The position numbers were made by a program, and so were the translations under genes. Of a stretch of DNA of 64,000 nt, positions 1 through 11,700 are shown in pieces. Position 1 is the first letter of the stretch. Every line of letters starts with the position of its first letter. This DNA is from Mugil cephalus (taxonomy: Eukaryota; Chordata; Actinopteri; Mugiliformes; Mugilidae): the NCBI RefSeq assembly GCF_022458985.1, contig NC_061776.1:10992591-11056590 (forward strand), written 5' to 3'. A model generated the notes under the pieces. That model saw only the letters and a program-made list of their open reading frames with translations, did no database searches and was not told the origin of the DNA.

Positions 1-51
1 GAAGAAGAAGCCACTGACATGAGCAGAACCAGCCTGGAGAAGCTGCGATAG
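1..51 (+). CDS. 3' end of an unidentified upstream gene (partial)
   Basis: The first 48 bases read as 16 sense codons (EEEATDMSRTSLEKLR) followed by TAG, with a second in-frame TAG directly after. The peptide is polar and acidic then basic, like a cytosolic C-terminal tail. I do not recognise the protein, and the rest lies left of the window. An alternative reading is that a GT at 51-52 is a splice donor joined to the CAG acceptor ending at 114, which would give a Gly-rich C-terminus ending at 200-202. The short length makes the coding call tentative. Confidence 0.35.
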   Translation, partial: EEEATDMSRTSLEKLR

Positions 52-116
52 TAGATGCTTTGTTATCCTGCTTATTTAACCCCTAGATGGTCCATCACAC
101 TTTTCTCTCCACAGCC

Positions 117-152
117 GAGGAGGAGAAGGAGGAGGAGGAGGAGGAGGAGGCA
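117..152 (+). repeat. GGA/GAG trinucleotide-rich tract
   Basis: An almost pure purine GGA repeat interrupted by one GAA. If transcribed with the upstream gene it would lie in its 3' UTR. If the alternative 64-nt intron is real it would encode a Gly/Glu-rich stretch. Confidence 0.7.
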
Positions 153-2258
153 GCGGGACGACAAAGGCTGCAGCTGTCCTTTCTTCTCCCAAAGCAGGGT
201 GAGAAATGACATAATGGCAGCGAAGCTCAGGTAACTTCACGCGAACACCGATACCCTTGAAAGTAATCCAGCCATCGGGTTGTGTGCGAGATTTGAAATC
301 CGAGTCATTCTGAGTGTGATCTTGACTTAATGTGGGTAATGACACTAAAAAAAAAAAAAAAAGTGATGAAGAATTCGCAGAAGTCGCCTTGAGAGACGAG
401 ACGTGACGCGCGGCCGAGCGAATCCCTTCACGTCGAGGTGGATACGCAGCGAGGCTCCGGATGGACGCAGCACAAACACGAGGCCCGAGTTGTTTTTCCA
501 GCGAGCTGTGATGTCATGACACCACTGTTTGGGGCGGACTGGCAGTTTATTCTGAAAGCTGAGCCCGTGTCCTGAGGCTGAGGCAAACCATACGAGCGAG
601 AAACGGCAGAGGCGGCCGGGGAAGGATGAAACACAGGCATCGTGTGAAAAGAGAAAGACGATATGCGGGACTGAAGTTTATAAAACTTTGTATTTACATG
701 CACTTTGTTAAACTTTCAAGGGTCGTGCTGCACGAAGACGAACTTTGAGCCAGCTTTGCCATGTCCACTGTACTTCACCTTTTCTTTCTGCCTGTGGTTG
801 CACTTGTTACTAGTCTGCAAGTGGAATGAGTTAAACTGTTTAATGAAGGACTTTTATTTTAATCCCATTTAAACGGGCAATTTTTCTTACAAGCCTTATT
901 ATCCTTTTTAAAAGTAAACTGTGGCCTAACTCTTTGGCCGGCCGCCCCTCTAACGTCATATTAGTGCCTTGTGTAATTTATTAAGACTAACACAGTTTGT
1001 TTTCATTCCCCCGCCTCCGTGCCCGCAGTGAGACTATTTTCCTCATCGGGATAAATCAAACCGAGGAAGCAGCCGCAGACATTATTACTTCCAGCATAAT
1101 TGCAGACTTGAAACTAATCCACGATCTCCTATGAAAATAAGTTGCTCAGGGACGCTCCGGGATGACTTTTCTGAAGATGCAGAACTTAGCTCATTAGTGA
1201 GCATTGAACCTTTGCGGAATTGTTCACAGTGGCTAAGTTCAGTGTCTGACATGAAAGAATGGACTCCCGCATACCTGAGAGGCTCGCCCCCCCCCCCCTC
1301 CCCGAAACAAGGGAGAGGTGAAGGAGGGAGGGATGATGCGCAAGTGTACTGTAAAACAAGGAGGAATGCTGTAAAAGTTCTAGCGTGTCCGGACAAACTA
1401 CCACGCCTTCTTCTGATTTATGTTGGTTTTATGGGTTTCATGAAGAGAAAGGAGATAAACGGGGAAATGGTGTGATTTATGAAGCACCTCGCTCAGTCTT
1501 AGAGTATTTTTTTTTGTTATATTTTTATGTTATAATTTGTTGAGACGATTTTGGGTGACAACAGACACAGTTTTTGCTTTGCAGACTTCCAAAAACAGAG
1601 CCACAGTTTGTTGTACAACTTGCGCTTTTAATCATTTTGTGATAATGATGAGCCAGTTTCCAGGTTGTGTACTCATGTGCCTACTGAACTGGATTCAGTG
1701 TGTCTTTGCAGAACTGGCTCAGTCCAGCAGGAACAAGAGTGACAGCTCATGAGACGTCCACCAGCATCAGATGATCAGAAGCGGCACGTCACACGTTACC
1801 GCGAATGCTTTTTTAATCACCCACCACGTGGGTTTAGGACGGCATATGGGGAAGCGTGTGCGTGCTAATTTGTCTTCTTCCGTGTGGGTGAATCTGGCTG
1901 CCTCTGCAGGTAGTCGTTATCAACAGCAGCTGATTTGTGCTGAGTAACACTTTACCTCGTCTCTCTTCATTCCTCACGCAATAATAAGCTGTCAGGGTGT
2001 CTGCACGCTTCCTCGCCAGGCCCCGGGACACAGCGGCTCGACACCCCTGCAGTCATTATATACCTGAATGACCAGGCACCGCATTAGCATTAGCATAGGC
2101 ATAAGCAAAGCCGATCATCACAAGACATGCTATTGATTTTGGATGTCCCCGGCCGTTGAGGTGCTTGTTTGAACAATTAGTCTTCACCTTGAGCCGTCTT
2201 CCCGTGGACTCACGGGAAACCTGCAGGGCTGTGCAGAAATGTATACAGCCTTCCCAAG

Positions 2259-2288
2259 AATAAATAAATAAATAAATAAACAATAAAT
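2259..2288 (+). terminator. candidate polyadenylation signals of the upstream gene
   Basis: AATAAA occurs at 2259 and is repeated as an (AATA)n run, with another AATAAA near 2283. A TG-rich stretch follows 40-100 bases later, as expected downstream of a cleavage site. The signal may equally be a chance product of the simple repeat. Confidence 0.3.
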
Positions 2289-2299
2289 ATGAGTTATAT

Positions 2300-4140
2300 G
2301 AAATATCATATTGATATTCAGCTGTGTATGTGTGACGTGCAACTCAGCCGTTAGAGACTATTAAAGATTTGAATCACTCGATCATTATGTGTGTCATTTA
2401 CAGTTATGTGTGGGTGTAAAGTGCATCTCAAATATTTCAACTTCTCCTTCCATGACGTTTAAGAACAAAAACAAGAACTGGTGCATATTTGTGCACGACA
2501 GATAAAGGAGTTAGTAAGAGAGTAGCAGCAGCAGCAGCAGCAACAGCAGCAGAGATTCATTAACTCTAGTTAAAAACCCCAGCTCTCATGTTGCAAACAG
2601 CTTATTTTGCATAAAGCTACGGATGCTTTCACATCACAGGCAAAACTGTGCCTCTATTATATCACCGCTGAGTTGACTGAAGACACATCTGTGACAAAGC
2701 GACACTAGATTTGTGTCAGTATGTGTAATGTTGCCCACGTGTAGCTTTTACCACATCCCACAAGCCTATAAACGGATCAAACATCGTGCGAGTCAAGATC
2801 GTGTTAGTTGTCCCCAACGCGCTCACACTGACCACACACCGTCCACCTTCACTACATATTAAAGTTCCTACAGTTATTGTGCAGCTTGATTATTCGCCTG
2901 AAGGTTTTCAGCCACCACAAGATGTTTTAGCACCTATACACGTCACATATTATTGAAGAGAAAAACATGACAGATACACATGACAGATAAACATGACGGA
3001 TAAACACTATTATTTTCTGCTATTTCATTATTATATATCTATAGTTTAGTTTAGTAAAGGGTTAATAACCTTATGTAAAAAGTCAGTTTGCATTTTTATA
3101 ATTACTAAAGAAAGGAAAAAACACAATTTTACTAAAGTAAACTGTACTACAGAATGACAGCTATAGAAATGAAATGTCAGCTTTCATTGATGAATCTCTA
3201 GATAAGTTATTAGGTCACTGAAATCAGTCATTTCCAGTATCTGCTCGACTGAAACTGTAAAGGAGACCACACAGTGGAATTAAGAGCTGAATACACTGAC
3301 AAAAGCATTCAGTGTTATATGACATTTAACCATTTGATGAATAACACAGATGCAGCGATAGGTAAGAGGACTATGTTACATATTTAATTTAAAGGAAATA
3401 AAGCCGTCAAGGAGCGGATTTAAAGTTATCTTCTCAATAGAAATACAAGACCCTTTAAAACCCTTTACTAGTGATGCTTCATAGTGTGCAGGTATTATAA
3501 ACCACAGAATCTTAAAACTGAGCCCTGAATTTGACAGCGTGCCAAAGTAAAATGTGTGTTTCTGTAGTTGTAAATATTAAATAGTCACGGTAAAGCTGTC
3601 AAATTCAAACAGAAGTATGCGCTTAAAGTGGTAAAAGAAGAAGACTTATCTCAGATGTTGTACCTCCACTAAATCCTTTCTTCATAAAGGTTACGGTTTT
3701 TAGCATTTGTTTAAAATAACAGAGGCTAATTTCATTCTGGGGGCTGTGGTTTGTAGCCGTCAATGAATAGCAACCCCATTTTATAAATATATAAAATTAT
3801 AAATAAAGTCATCCGGTTTAAGTGAGGTTTAATGCAGTGCTGTTATATTAATATACAGCACATTTGTTGGTGTTCCTAATGTTTTGGCGAGTGTATATTG
3901 GATGGCCTGTAGTACCTCAAGTGGCCGCGGCGCGTCGCTCGAACCCCGCCGCTCACCTGCAGAAGCAAATTAGGTCAATTAAACTATTAACATCTGAGTT
4001 TAGTCGAAAGTGTCACCGTCTTCTCTTTCCTTATTCCATCCCCCCCTCCTCCTCCTTCTGTGGCCGAAGGGCGCTCACATTTGCTTTTGTTCGGTCAGTC
4101 AAGGGGAAACAATTCATTTATTTCCACCTCTTCGTCTTCG
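2300..4140. other. AT-rich intergenic stretch before myo9b
   Basis: I see no exons, RNA genes or complete transposons. It holds a short (CAG)n-like run at 2524-2553 and scattered AT-rich sequence. Towards 3920-4080 base composition becomes more GC- and pyrimidine-rich, which may mark the start of the myo9b promoter region. Confidence 0.5.
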
Positions 4141-4534
4141 GCGGCGGGTGTGCTGGTGTCGGTGTGTGTGTGTGTGTGTGTGTGGAGAAATGTAGGAAGT
4201 AGCGTTAACTCTCCGATCAGGACACGACGAGGAGGCGACGTTTAATCTTTCAATTTCTCTCAAGAAGCCGTGATTTTCCCGGAGCTTTAACGACGCCGAC
4301 GCTGTTTGGAAATCACTTTTCCGTCATTTAAAAGTCGCTGTAAGTCGTTTCTTTGCTCACCTTTTTTTTTTTTGTGGCGCTCAGGTGGAGAAACTTTTTT
4401 TTTCTTATTTATTCCTTAAGTTTTTGATTGGAGTTCGTCGGCTACCGCCGGAGCTGCGGACATATTCTTCTTCTTCTTCTTCGTCTTCTTCTAAACAGGG
4501 TTTAAAAGATGAAATGAGTGGTTTTGCTTGAAAG
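4141..4534 (+). other. myo9b: myo9b 5' leader: non-coding first exon (5' limit unknown)
   Basis: A good splice donor (AAAG|GTGAGG) at 4534/4535 faces the acceptor before the first coding exon at 4815/4816, so the bases to the left are most simply a non-coding exon. Two tiny upstream ORFs lie at its end: ATG at 4509 stops after two codons, and ATG at 4514 stops after five. The start site is not visible: there is no convincing TATA box, and the left limit given is arbitrary. The (GT)n run at 4162-4184 lies inside it. Confidence 0.45.
4162..4184 (+). repeat. (GT)n microsatellite
   Basis: About 11 GT units, uninterrupted, in the presumed myo9b leader or promoter. Confidence 0.9.
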
Positions 4535-4763
4535 GTGAGGCTTAACTTGACATTTTTTGTTCGCAATTTGTCACCTAAGTGGGTTTATATGTCAGGATTT
4601 AGGGTTGGGAATATCAGGAAATGTGGATCACGGTTGATACAGTAGTCCAGGTATTTACATGATACTGTCATGACACTGTAGGTGGGTTGGGGGGGTTCTT
4701 TTATTTTCACTTCAGACTGTAATTGTGGTGTTTTTACTCGCTTTTAAAATGTCTTTGGTGTGG

Positions 4764-4764
<1 letters not shown>

Positions 4765-4812
<48 letters not shown>
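4765..4812 (+). repeat. (TG)24 microsatellite ending at the exon 2 splice acceptor
   Basis: Twenty-four uninterrupted TG units run directly into the CAG acceptor of the first coding exon of myo9b, taking the place of a normal polypyrimidine tract. Confidence 0.95.
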
Positions 4813-4815
<3 letters not shown>

Positions 4816-4838
4816 GCAGAGCTGTGGGGCGGTGAGTT

Positions 4839-5090
4839 ATGCTGAAGCCTGTCTCTGAGTATCAGGATGAGCACTACAGATGGACAGGATGGAGAGGCCC
4901 GCGTCGTGCAGATCTACCCCAGGCTGGCGCAGGACACGGCTGCCTACTGTCCCCAGCAGGTCAGCGCCTGCGACACGGCGAAGTCGGTCATCAGCAACAC
5001 CATCGTCACCCTGGGCCTGGACCCCAACCAGGCCTACAGCCTGCTGGAGGTGCGGCAGAGCGGCGGCGAGGAGAGGCCCCTGGAGGCTGA
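4839..5090 (+). other. overlapping upstream ORF on the myo9b transcript
   Basis: An ATG at 4839, with G at -3, comes first in exon 2 and opens 83 codons in a different frame from the myosin, overlapping its start at 4867. The peptide has no family features. Ribosomes would have to skip it to reach the myosin start, so it is a candidate translational brake rather than a protein gene. Confidence 0.35.
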
Positions 5091-5625
5091 CGACTGCCCC
5101 TTCGAGAGGGTCCTGCTGTGGCCCCCCCAGGCGCAGAAGTGGCACCCGCAGAGCCACGGCTACTACTTCGTGCTGCAGCAGAACAACAAGGGAGGGCACC
5201 AGTTCAGAGCCTGCAAAGAGGACCACGACAACCTGTGCAGCCTCCCCAGCGTCACCGAGGAGAGCGTCCTGGAGGCTCTGCGCCAGCGCTTCTACAAGCA
5301 CAAGATCTACACGTACGCCGGCAACATCCTCGTCGCCATCAACCCCAACAAGTTCCTGCCGGTTTACTACAACCCCATGTACGTGAAGATGTACGAGAAC
5401 CAGCCGCTGGGCAAGCTGAGCCCCCACATATTCGCCATAGCCGACGTGGCCTTCCGCGCCATGCTGAACAGGCAGGCCAACCAGTGCATCGTGATCTCCG
5501 GCGAGAGCGGCGCGGGCAAGACCGAGAGCAGCAGCTATCTCATCCACTGCCTGACCGCGCTCAGCCAGAAGACGTACTCCAGCGGGCTGGAACGGACCAT
5601 CCTCGGGGCCGGCCCCGTGCTGGAG
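4867..5625 (+). CDS. myo9b: myo9b coding exon 1 (aa 1-253)
   Basis: Large, very GC-rich exon holding the RA-like domain, the start of the motor and the P-loop. It begins 51 nt after the acceptor at 4815. Donor GTAGGT, phase 0. Confidence 0.93.
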
Positions 5626-8600
5626 GTAGGTGGCGAGAAGTGAAACCACACACATCAAAGTCTGGTGCGGCGGTCCACGCTGTGAAGCTCTGCTGTGGCG
5701 GTGTGATCTGTGTCTGAGGGTTTTGTGTGACACATATAATGAGGGTTTCAAAATGTCAACAAATGTGTGAATTGGACAGTGGATTTTTAGGTTTTAGTTT
5801 TAAAGATGACTTTTGGTAATTTTACCGGATAAGCCATGTTGGTTCTATTTTTTCATTTCTAAGATGAATTTTTGAAACAGAATGAGTTGCCACAAATAAC
5901 TTGAGTACTCGCACGGCCTGTTGTTCTAGTTTGAATGACATATGATCATATATATATCAGTTTTCTGTCATGTGAAATCATCCTTGGACGTTCTCCGATC
6001 TAATCATGATCTTGCTATGAAGGAACCATTCTGGTTTAACCAATTCTTTTTGATTGAAAGAAAACGCTGCGGTATTTCTAGTTGTGACACCACCAAGAAC
6101 AGGCAAATGCCATGATGCTTCTCGGTTTCGTTGCCGCAACCAGTCCTTATCTTGATGACGTGGGAAAGCTCCTTCTCATGCAATCAGCAGAAAGTAGCGT
6201 GGACCAAGCGGGGAGGGGGTCTGTGAAGTCATGAACCCGACCTTTCCGTCATGCTGACATGCGCTCACACACGCTTGCGTCCCTGTAGTTTGTAGAACCA
6301 CTACAAACAACACACTCTCCTCTCATATCCTGTTTTTTTTTCAGTCAGGCTGATCACTTCTGTGCAAAAACAGAAATTTGCAAATTAAGAAACCACCCCT
6401 TCGTGCGTGGAACTTCCTCCCCCGTTCGGGTCTCGTATTTACTAAAACCATAGAGTGTGTCTGCTGGGGATCCACTCCCTTTTGATGTGTGAGTTTGTGT
6501 CAGTGTCGGCGCGGCGCTACAGTAGCAGTGTCAATAAGTAACAGGAGGCAACATTTGCCCACATTTCCCCTCGCTTTCTATTTCACTTGCACTGTTGCGC
6601 AACTGCACGATGTGTTTGAGCGACGACCGATGTGAAACTAGGCCAGATGGTTTCGAAGAGAAATTTGCCGCCTGTTTCTGAAGGTGGTAGAGTTGTATTT
6701 TTTGTGCACAAGTGAACACTTAGGGAGTTTTGGTTCTGCACACGGCTCCACTCCTTGAATTCCTCTTCAGATCTGCTCGTGCTTTATCTCTCTATCAATA
6801 CAGCAACTGACCTTTTACACAAAGGAGCTCAGCCGACTTTGTTGCTGATGACACGAAAATCCACGGGGTCGCTTTTTGTCAGACAGTATCTAAATATGGA
6901 TTCTCCTTCCCTCTGAACGAGTCCAGCGAGTTCCTCCTTAAAATCATCCGCAGTTTATGCATTTTTCCTATTAACTCATCTTACTGGCTTGAGGCTTTTA
7001 AGGAAACAAAGGCGGTGAGAATGGGGAACAATCCTACTGAAGAGAAACAGCTGGCTTCAATTTTAGGCGAAGGAAGGAGGCCAAACAGTTCACTGAGTGT
7101 TTACAGCAAAGGAACAAAAAAATCACTGCTGTAATAATGAGGATTAGTCAAGGATTGTTAATCTGTTGCTTGTGTGTGTGTGTGTGTGTTTTTAGTTTTT
7201 TTTTTCATCCTGGGATTTCCTTTTGTGTTCATGAGTCATGCCTTGTGACTAGTTCCCCATTTATGTGAAAATCAAGAAAGGAAAATGCAGTCGTTTTTGT
7301 TTTTTAAGTTCCTTTTTTATTCCAGCGTAATCTCACTCGGCATCAAGCACGAAGGAGATGGCATTCATAATCTACCTGGAGCACGTATTCAGTGCAAAAA
7401 AGAAAAAAAAATGCACTAATTGATGGACATTCAGAGTTTTATAGTTAAAGGAAAAAAAAAACATAATGTGCGACCAATATCACATTTGCCGTTATTTGGC
7501 ATTTGCCTCAGTGACGGAGTGGTTGTCGCTGGCGATCAGGAAGCTGAGCGCAAAAAAACTCCACGGTGGGAATGTGTAGGGCGTTGTCTTCGAGGGAACA
7601 CCAGAGAGCAGAGAAGAGAAACAGGAACGTGTCAGAACAGGCTCAGCCAGGTCTGCTGGCAAAGCTACACAACAAAGTATAAATCAGCTCCTCTCTCCTT
7701 CTCCCTGCTTAAACCCTTTCGTTACTAAGGCTTTCTTTCTTTGCTTCCCTTTCACTCAGGGATCTTGGATTGGATTCAGAGAGTTCAGTTTAATATTTGA
7801 AATAATTCTCTACTACTCTTTTTTTTTATTATTATTATTTTTTTTTCCAGTGTTCAGAAATCCATTTTCATAAATTCTTCTTTTATCTTTGAAACTTGAA
7901 CTTTGAAAGTCAGGAAATATCACATGATCTCAACCCAACAAGTTCAGAGGTTAATAGGATATACAGGAACATAGAAAAATACATATAATATTCTCTGTTC
8001 TGTATATAATTTATTGGTGACGTTCGATACTGCAGATTTCCTTTCTGAGCCGACCGTAATAAAATTCAGGCTGGTATCGGAGACATCGATCCGATACCGA
8101 CACTTTGTGAAGATGCACCCTAAATGTGTCTGGTAGACCTAAAAATAGCAGAGCTAATACAACAATAGAAAAAACAAACAGAGGACACAGTCGTACAAAA
8201 TATGAGAACATGGCTGTTTCAAACACCCATAAAAAAGAAATAAGTAAATTAATAACACCATTAAAATTAAGTATTGTTAATAATACTATTAAGAACTACT
8301 ATAAAATGAAATCTTATTTGGAACCTGTTCTCTCCTCTTCTGTCCTCGTCATCATAAAGGCCTCATGTTCTGTGTTGTGGTTTCACAAAGTCTGTTGTGT
8401 TGCCACAACTCAATAGTTTAGTTACTTTCCACTGTGTCACTACATTACCTCAAATTATTGAAGTGTAAAAAGTATCGATATTTTGATTCGAGAATGGATT
8501 TTAGAGAATAAAGACCTGGTATCGTAAGTATCGATATTTCAGTATCGGTCTGCATTCGATCATTTAATTATTTATTTAACCTATTAATCCTGCGGAGGAG

Positions 8601-8671
8601 TTGAACTTAATAGTTGACCTGGTTCAAAGCAACACTCCCATTCGAAGCAGGTCTGTACACGTATTTTACAC

Positions 8672-8704
<33 letters not shown>

Positions 8705-11700
8705 TCCTATCCTCCTACAGCAAGATATGACCCAAAACTTCAGCCCTAGCTCTACCAGGATTACCTCAGTATAAAAACGACATGGAAAGCTTGTAAACTG
8801 GGTTTTAGACTTTAACCCCGTGGAGCTCGTTTGTGAAGAACTGGACAGAAACAAGAGTGAAAGTGAAGAGCCACACATTTCTGGGAAGTTTTAATTTTGT
8901 TTTAACCGCACTCTGGTTTCATTTCACCAAAACTGCAAACTGTTTTCTTCACGAACCAATGAGTTTACTTTATTTATATAGCACCTTTAAAAGCAAAGAA
9001 GACTTCACATTCAACGTGTCGTATAACACATGTAAAACGCAGACCAACGTCAATGTGTCAAGGAATAAAAAGCTGTAACACCCAGGGTGATCAGATGAAA
9101 AAACTAAAAACAGATCAAACGCCACTGAAAGCCAAGGAGTTAAGGATGAGTCTTAAGGTGCTTCTTGAAAGCTTCAACAGAGTCAGAGCTCCTAATGGCT
9201 TCTGGCTTCTGAAAAGGCCCGGCACCCCTCCGCCTTTTCTTTCATTCTTTCTTTCTTTTTTTTTTTCCGTGAATGTGGCACAGCCAACATACAAGACAAA
9301 CAGTTTGTAGCTCTTTCTAGCTTTCCTAGCGTCCCAGCTGGTAGCAGCTCCTCCAGGTTCCCAGTAGAGTTAAGATCAGACGCAGAACCAACTCTTTGAG
9401 CTGGTCTTAGGTTGTGGTCTGGGCGGTGCGTTCAAGTGCCCAACAGTCGGCCTTTGTTGACAGTGTGTCCCTGCCTTCACATTCGAGAGGCTATTAATGA
9501 TGTTTGATTTCTAAATAAGTGCATAAAACTTTCATGCGTTTTTTTAATCAGATTTCTTTGGTTTGCCTCGAAGTGAAATATCACAGCTCATTCAGCGTCA
9601 ACGTAAAAACCAGCGTCCCTTTAGCTTTGGTGTTCGGTATGTGATAAACTTCTCATCTCTGTGTCCCGGCACACACCTGTTTCCCTCTTCACGCCACATA
9701 CCGCGTGCACCTTTCTCTCCACGTGTTTTTCATATCTGAAAAGAAAAAAGAAAGAAAGAAAAAGCTTCCAGGTTCTCCTTCTATAAATCTGATGGGTGAG
9801 GAATTCAAACGCTCGCTGGTTTGGAACATTCCTGCGTTTTTAAAGCTGTGGCTGCCAACGTGCGATCAGTGCAGTCTAGCGTCTGCTCAGGCACGGCCCC
9901 GGCCTGTCGGGACACGACCCCCTCTCGCTGGAATGAAGTACGGCGACACCTTTTTCCTCAAGGTTGGCGAGATCTCGCGGGAAGATAAAATCTCAGACAG
10001 TAGAAACTGATGTACAGTCAGAAGGAGCTAATGAGCGCTGATAATCTAGCGTTTGCCACGGTGACTTGGGCTGGTTTCACAGGCTTACAAGAAGCATGTG
10101 TCTTTATCTTGACCTGTTCCTGTTTCCTCTGGACTTTTTTTATTTTCCCATGAATCGCTTAGGCCAGAAGACGCAGACAATGGCCTAATATGTTTTTACA
10201 CGGGCCGAAAGGAAAAGCTGCCTGAAACATGAATGTAGTTAATTTATAATAAGGCGAAACAGAAAACGTTTGACATTTGGAAGCTGAAAACTTTTCTTTC
10301 GCTCAGTCTTGCTTGAGCTGAAAAGGTTTCCACTTAAATGACACTACACAGAGGCCCAGTGAAGAAGGAACAGTGCTAAGTGCCAATAAAACTTCACCGT
10401 GTTTATTCAGAGGCTTTATTGGCAAATGGACAAAAGACAGCTTTCCTCAGCTACTTACCTCTGTACTAATAGCCGTGTAATCAAGGCTGACAGAGCCTCC
10501 TCCTTAAACAGCTGATTAAAACGCTGTCTCTGATAAATTAATTGATGAAGAGGGTCCTGATGTTGTAGCTGAATTGTAACCACTGATCATCTGAAGCTAA
10601 ACTACTTTAATAAGGCGAGAAACTACAGATGAATAGGGTAAAACTTTTAACTAATAGATATCACCATGAAACTTCTCCAGTTGATTAATTACATAAATAC
10701 AAATTTTTTTTGTATTACAAGTTTTCTGCGAATTCACATTGAAATATGCAAATTAGGAGTTATCCCTACTGATTTGCATGTATTTCCAGAACAGAAATCT
10801 GAAAGCGAGGTTCAAAGTTCTTGTTTCATCTTGTTAACACATGACATTTCTAGGTATTTACAGAGGGAGTTTTTGATCTCCCTTCTCCCCTTCTCATCAC
10901 TCCGTTAATCACAAAACACTGTCAGCAGTCCCAAAAAAAAAGCTATTTTTGCCATGTTTTTAGGAGTAAAATGTTACATAAATCAGGCTCTGGATGATAT
11001 CTGAAAAATTCCCCTCTGCAAATACCTGCAGAATGTAGTTAGGGATAAATCTGGAAAGTTTGGTATGTGTAAGTGCTATTGAAGTGGAGACTTCTGGCTC
11101 AGAGTAGCAGAAAAACTCATTTTAAGAAGACGACCTTTAAAGTTTTACATTGAGACATCAGGGATGTTTCTGTTGGAAACCACCACGTAACAAAACCACA
11201 TCTACTCAAATCCTGAAACACATCATATAATCACATTAACATGTTTCATATCCAAATATTACATTTTCAATAAGTTCATTCAAGAGTGAAACATGAACGA
11301 TGAGTCATTCGTTATTACGTCATTACGGCCGGATGAACTCAGATGAGTCTGACTTCCCCTCTCCTCTCCTTCATGTGTCTTTTCTTTGACTTTTCTTACT
11401 AATTTGAGCTGTAGTTTTCCTCTTAGAGAAGACGTCACTGCATGTTTGAATGTCCCTCTCTCAGATAAACACGGGCTAGAGGCCGAATGTCCGGTCACGT
11501 GACGAGTTTTGAACGAATCACGTTGTCAGAAATCGGCACCAACCAGTGAGAGTGCGAGTTTGGCTTCAGATCGCTCTTTCTGCTTTCACGAGTGGTTGCC
11601 AATACAAAGGATGTGACCATATTTGAACCCTACAGACACCTGCAGGAGAAAAAGAGCTTCACAACGGTACCTCATACGCCGGGGTAGAGACTAGGCTCAC

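Larger units (their letters stand above)
52..2290 (+). other. possible 3' UTR of the upstream gene, otherwise unexplained
   Basis: No credible coding exon is seen here. The stretch starts right after the TAGTAG stop pair and ends in several overlapping AATAAA signals, which would fit a 2.2 kb 3' UTR. It contains a GGA-rich run near 117-155 with a good splice-acceptor-like sequence just before it, a poly-A tract near 347-362 and a C-run near 1286. The open frames on both strands are low-complexity and unrelated to anything I recognise. Confidence 0.3.

Noticed and set aside
76..345. Minus-strand ORF with a proline run
   Set aside because: The proline run is the GGA repeat read backwards; no other coding evidence.
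2524..2553. CAG repeats as a coding polyglutamine tract
   Set aside because: No open exon around it; short interrupted repeat in intergenic DNA.
5118..5717. 199-codon ORF, and the 168-codon ORF at 4880-5386, in other + frames
   Set aside because: Arg/Pro/Ser-rich shadow frames of the same GC-rich exon; the true frame contains the RA-like domain and P-loop.
4837..5751. 304-codon ORF on the minus strand opposite myo9b coding exon 1
   Set aside because: It mirrors the GC-rich third positions of the myosin exon; the peptide (V/L/A/G/H/D-rich) has no domain and its ends do not match splice or promoter signals.
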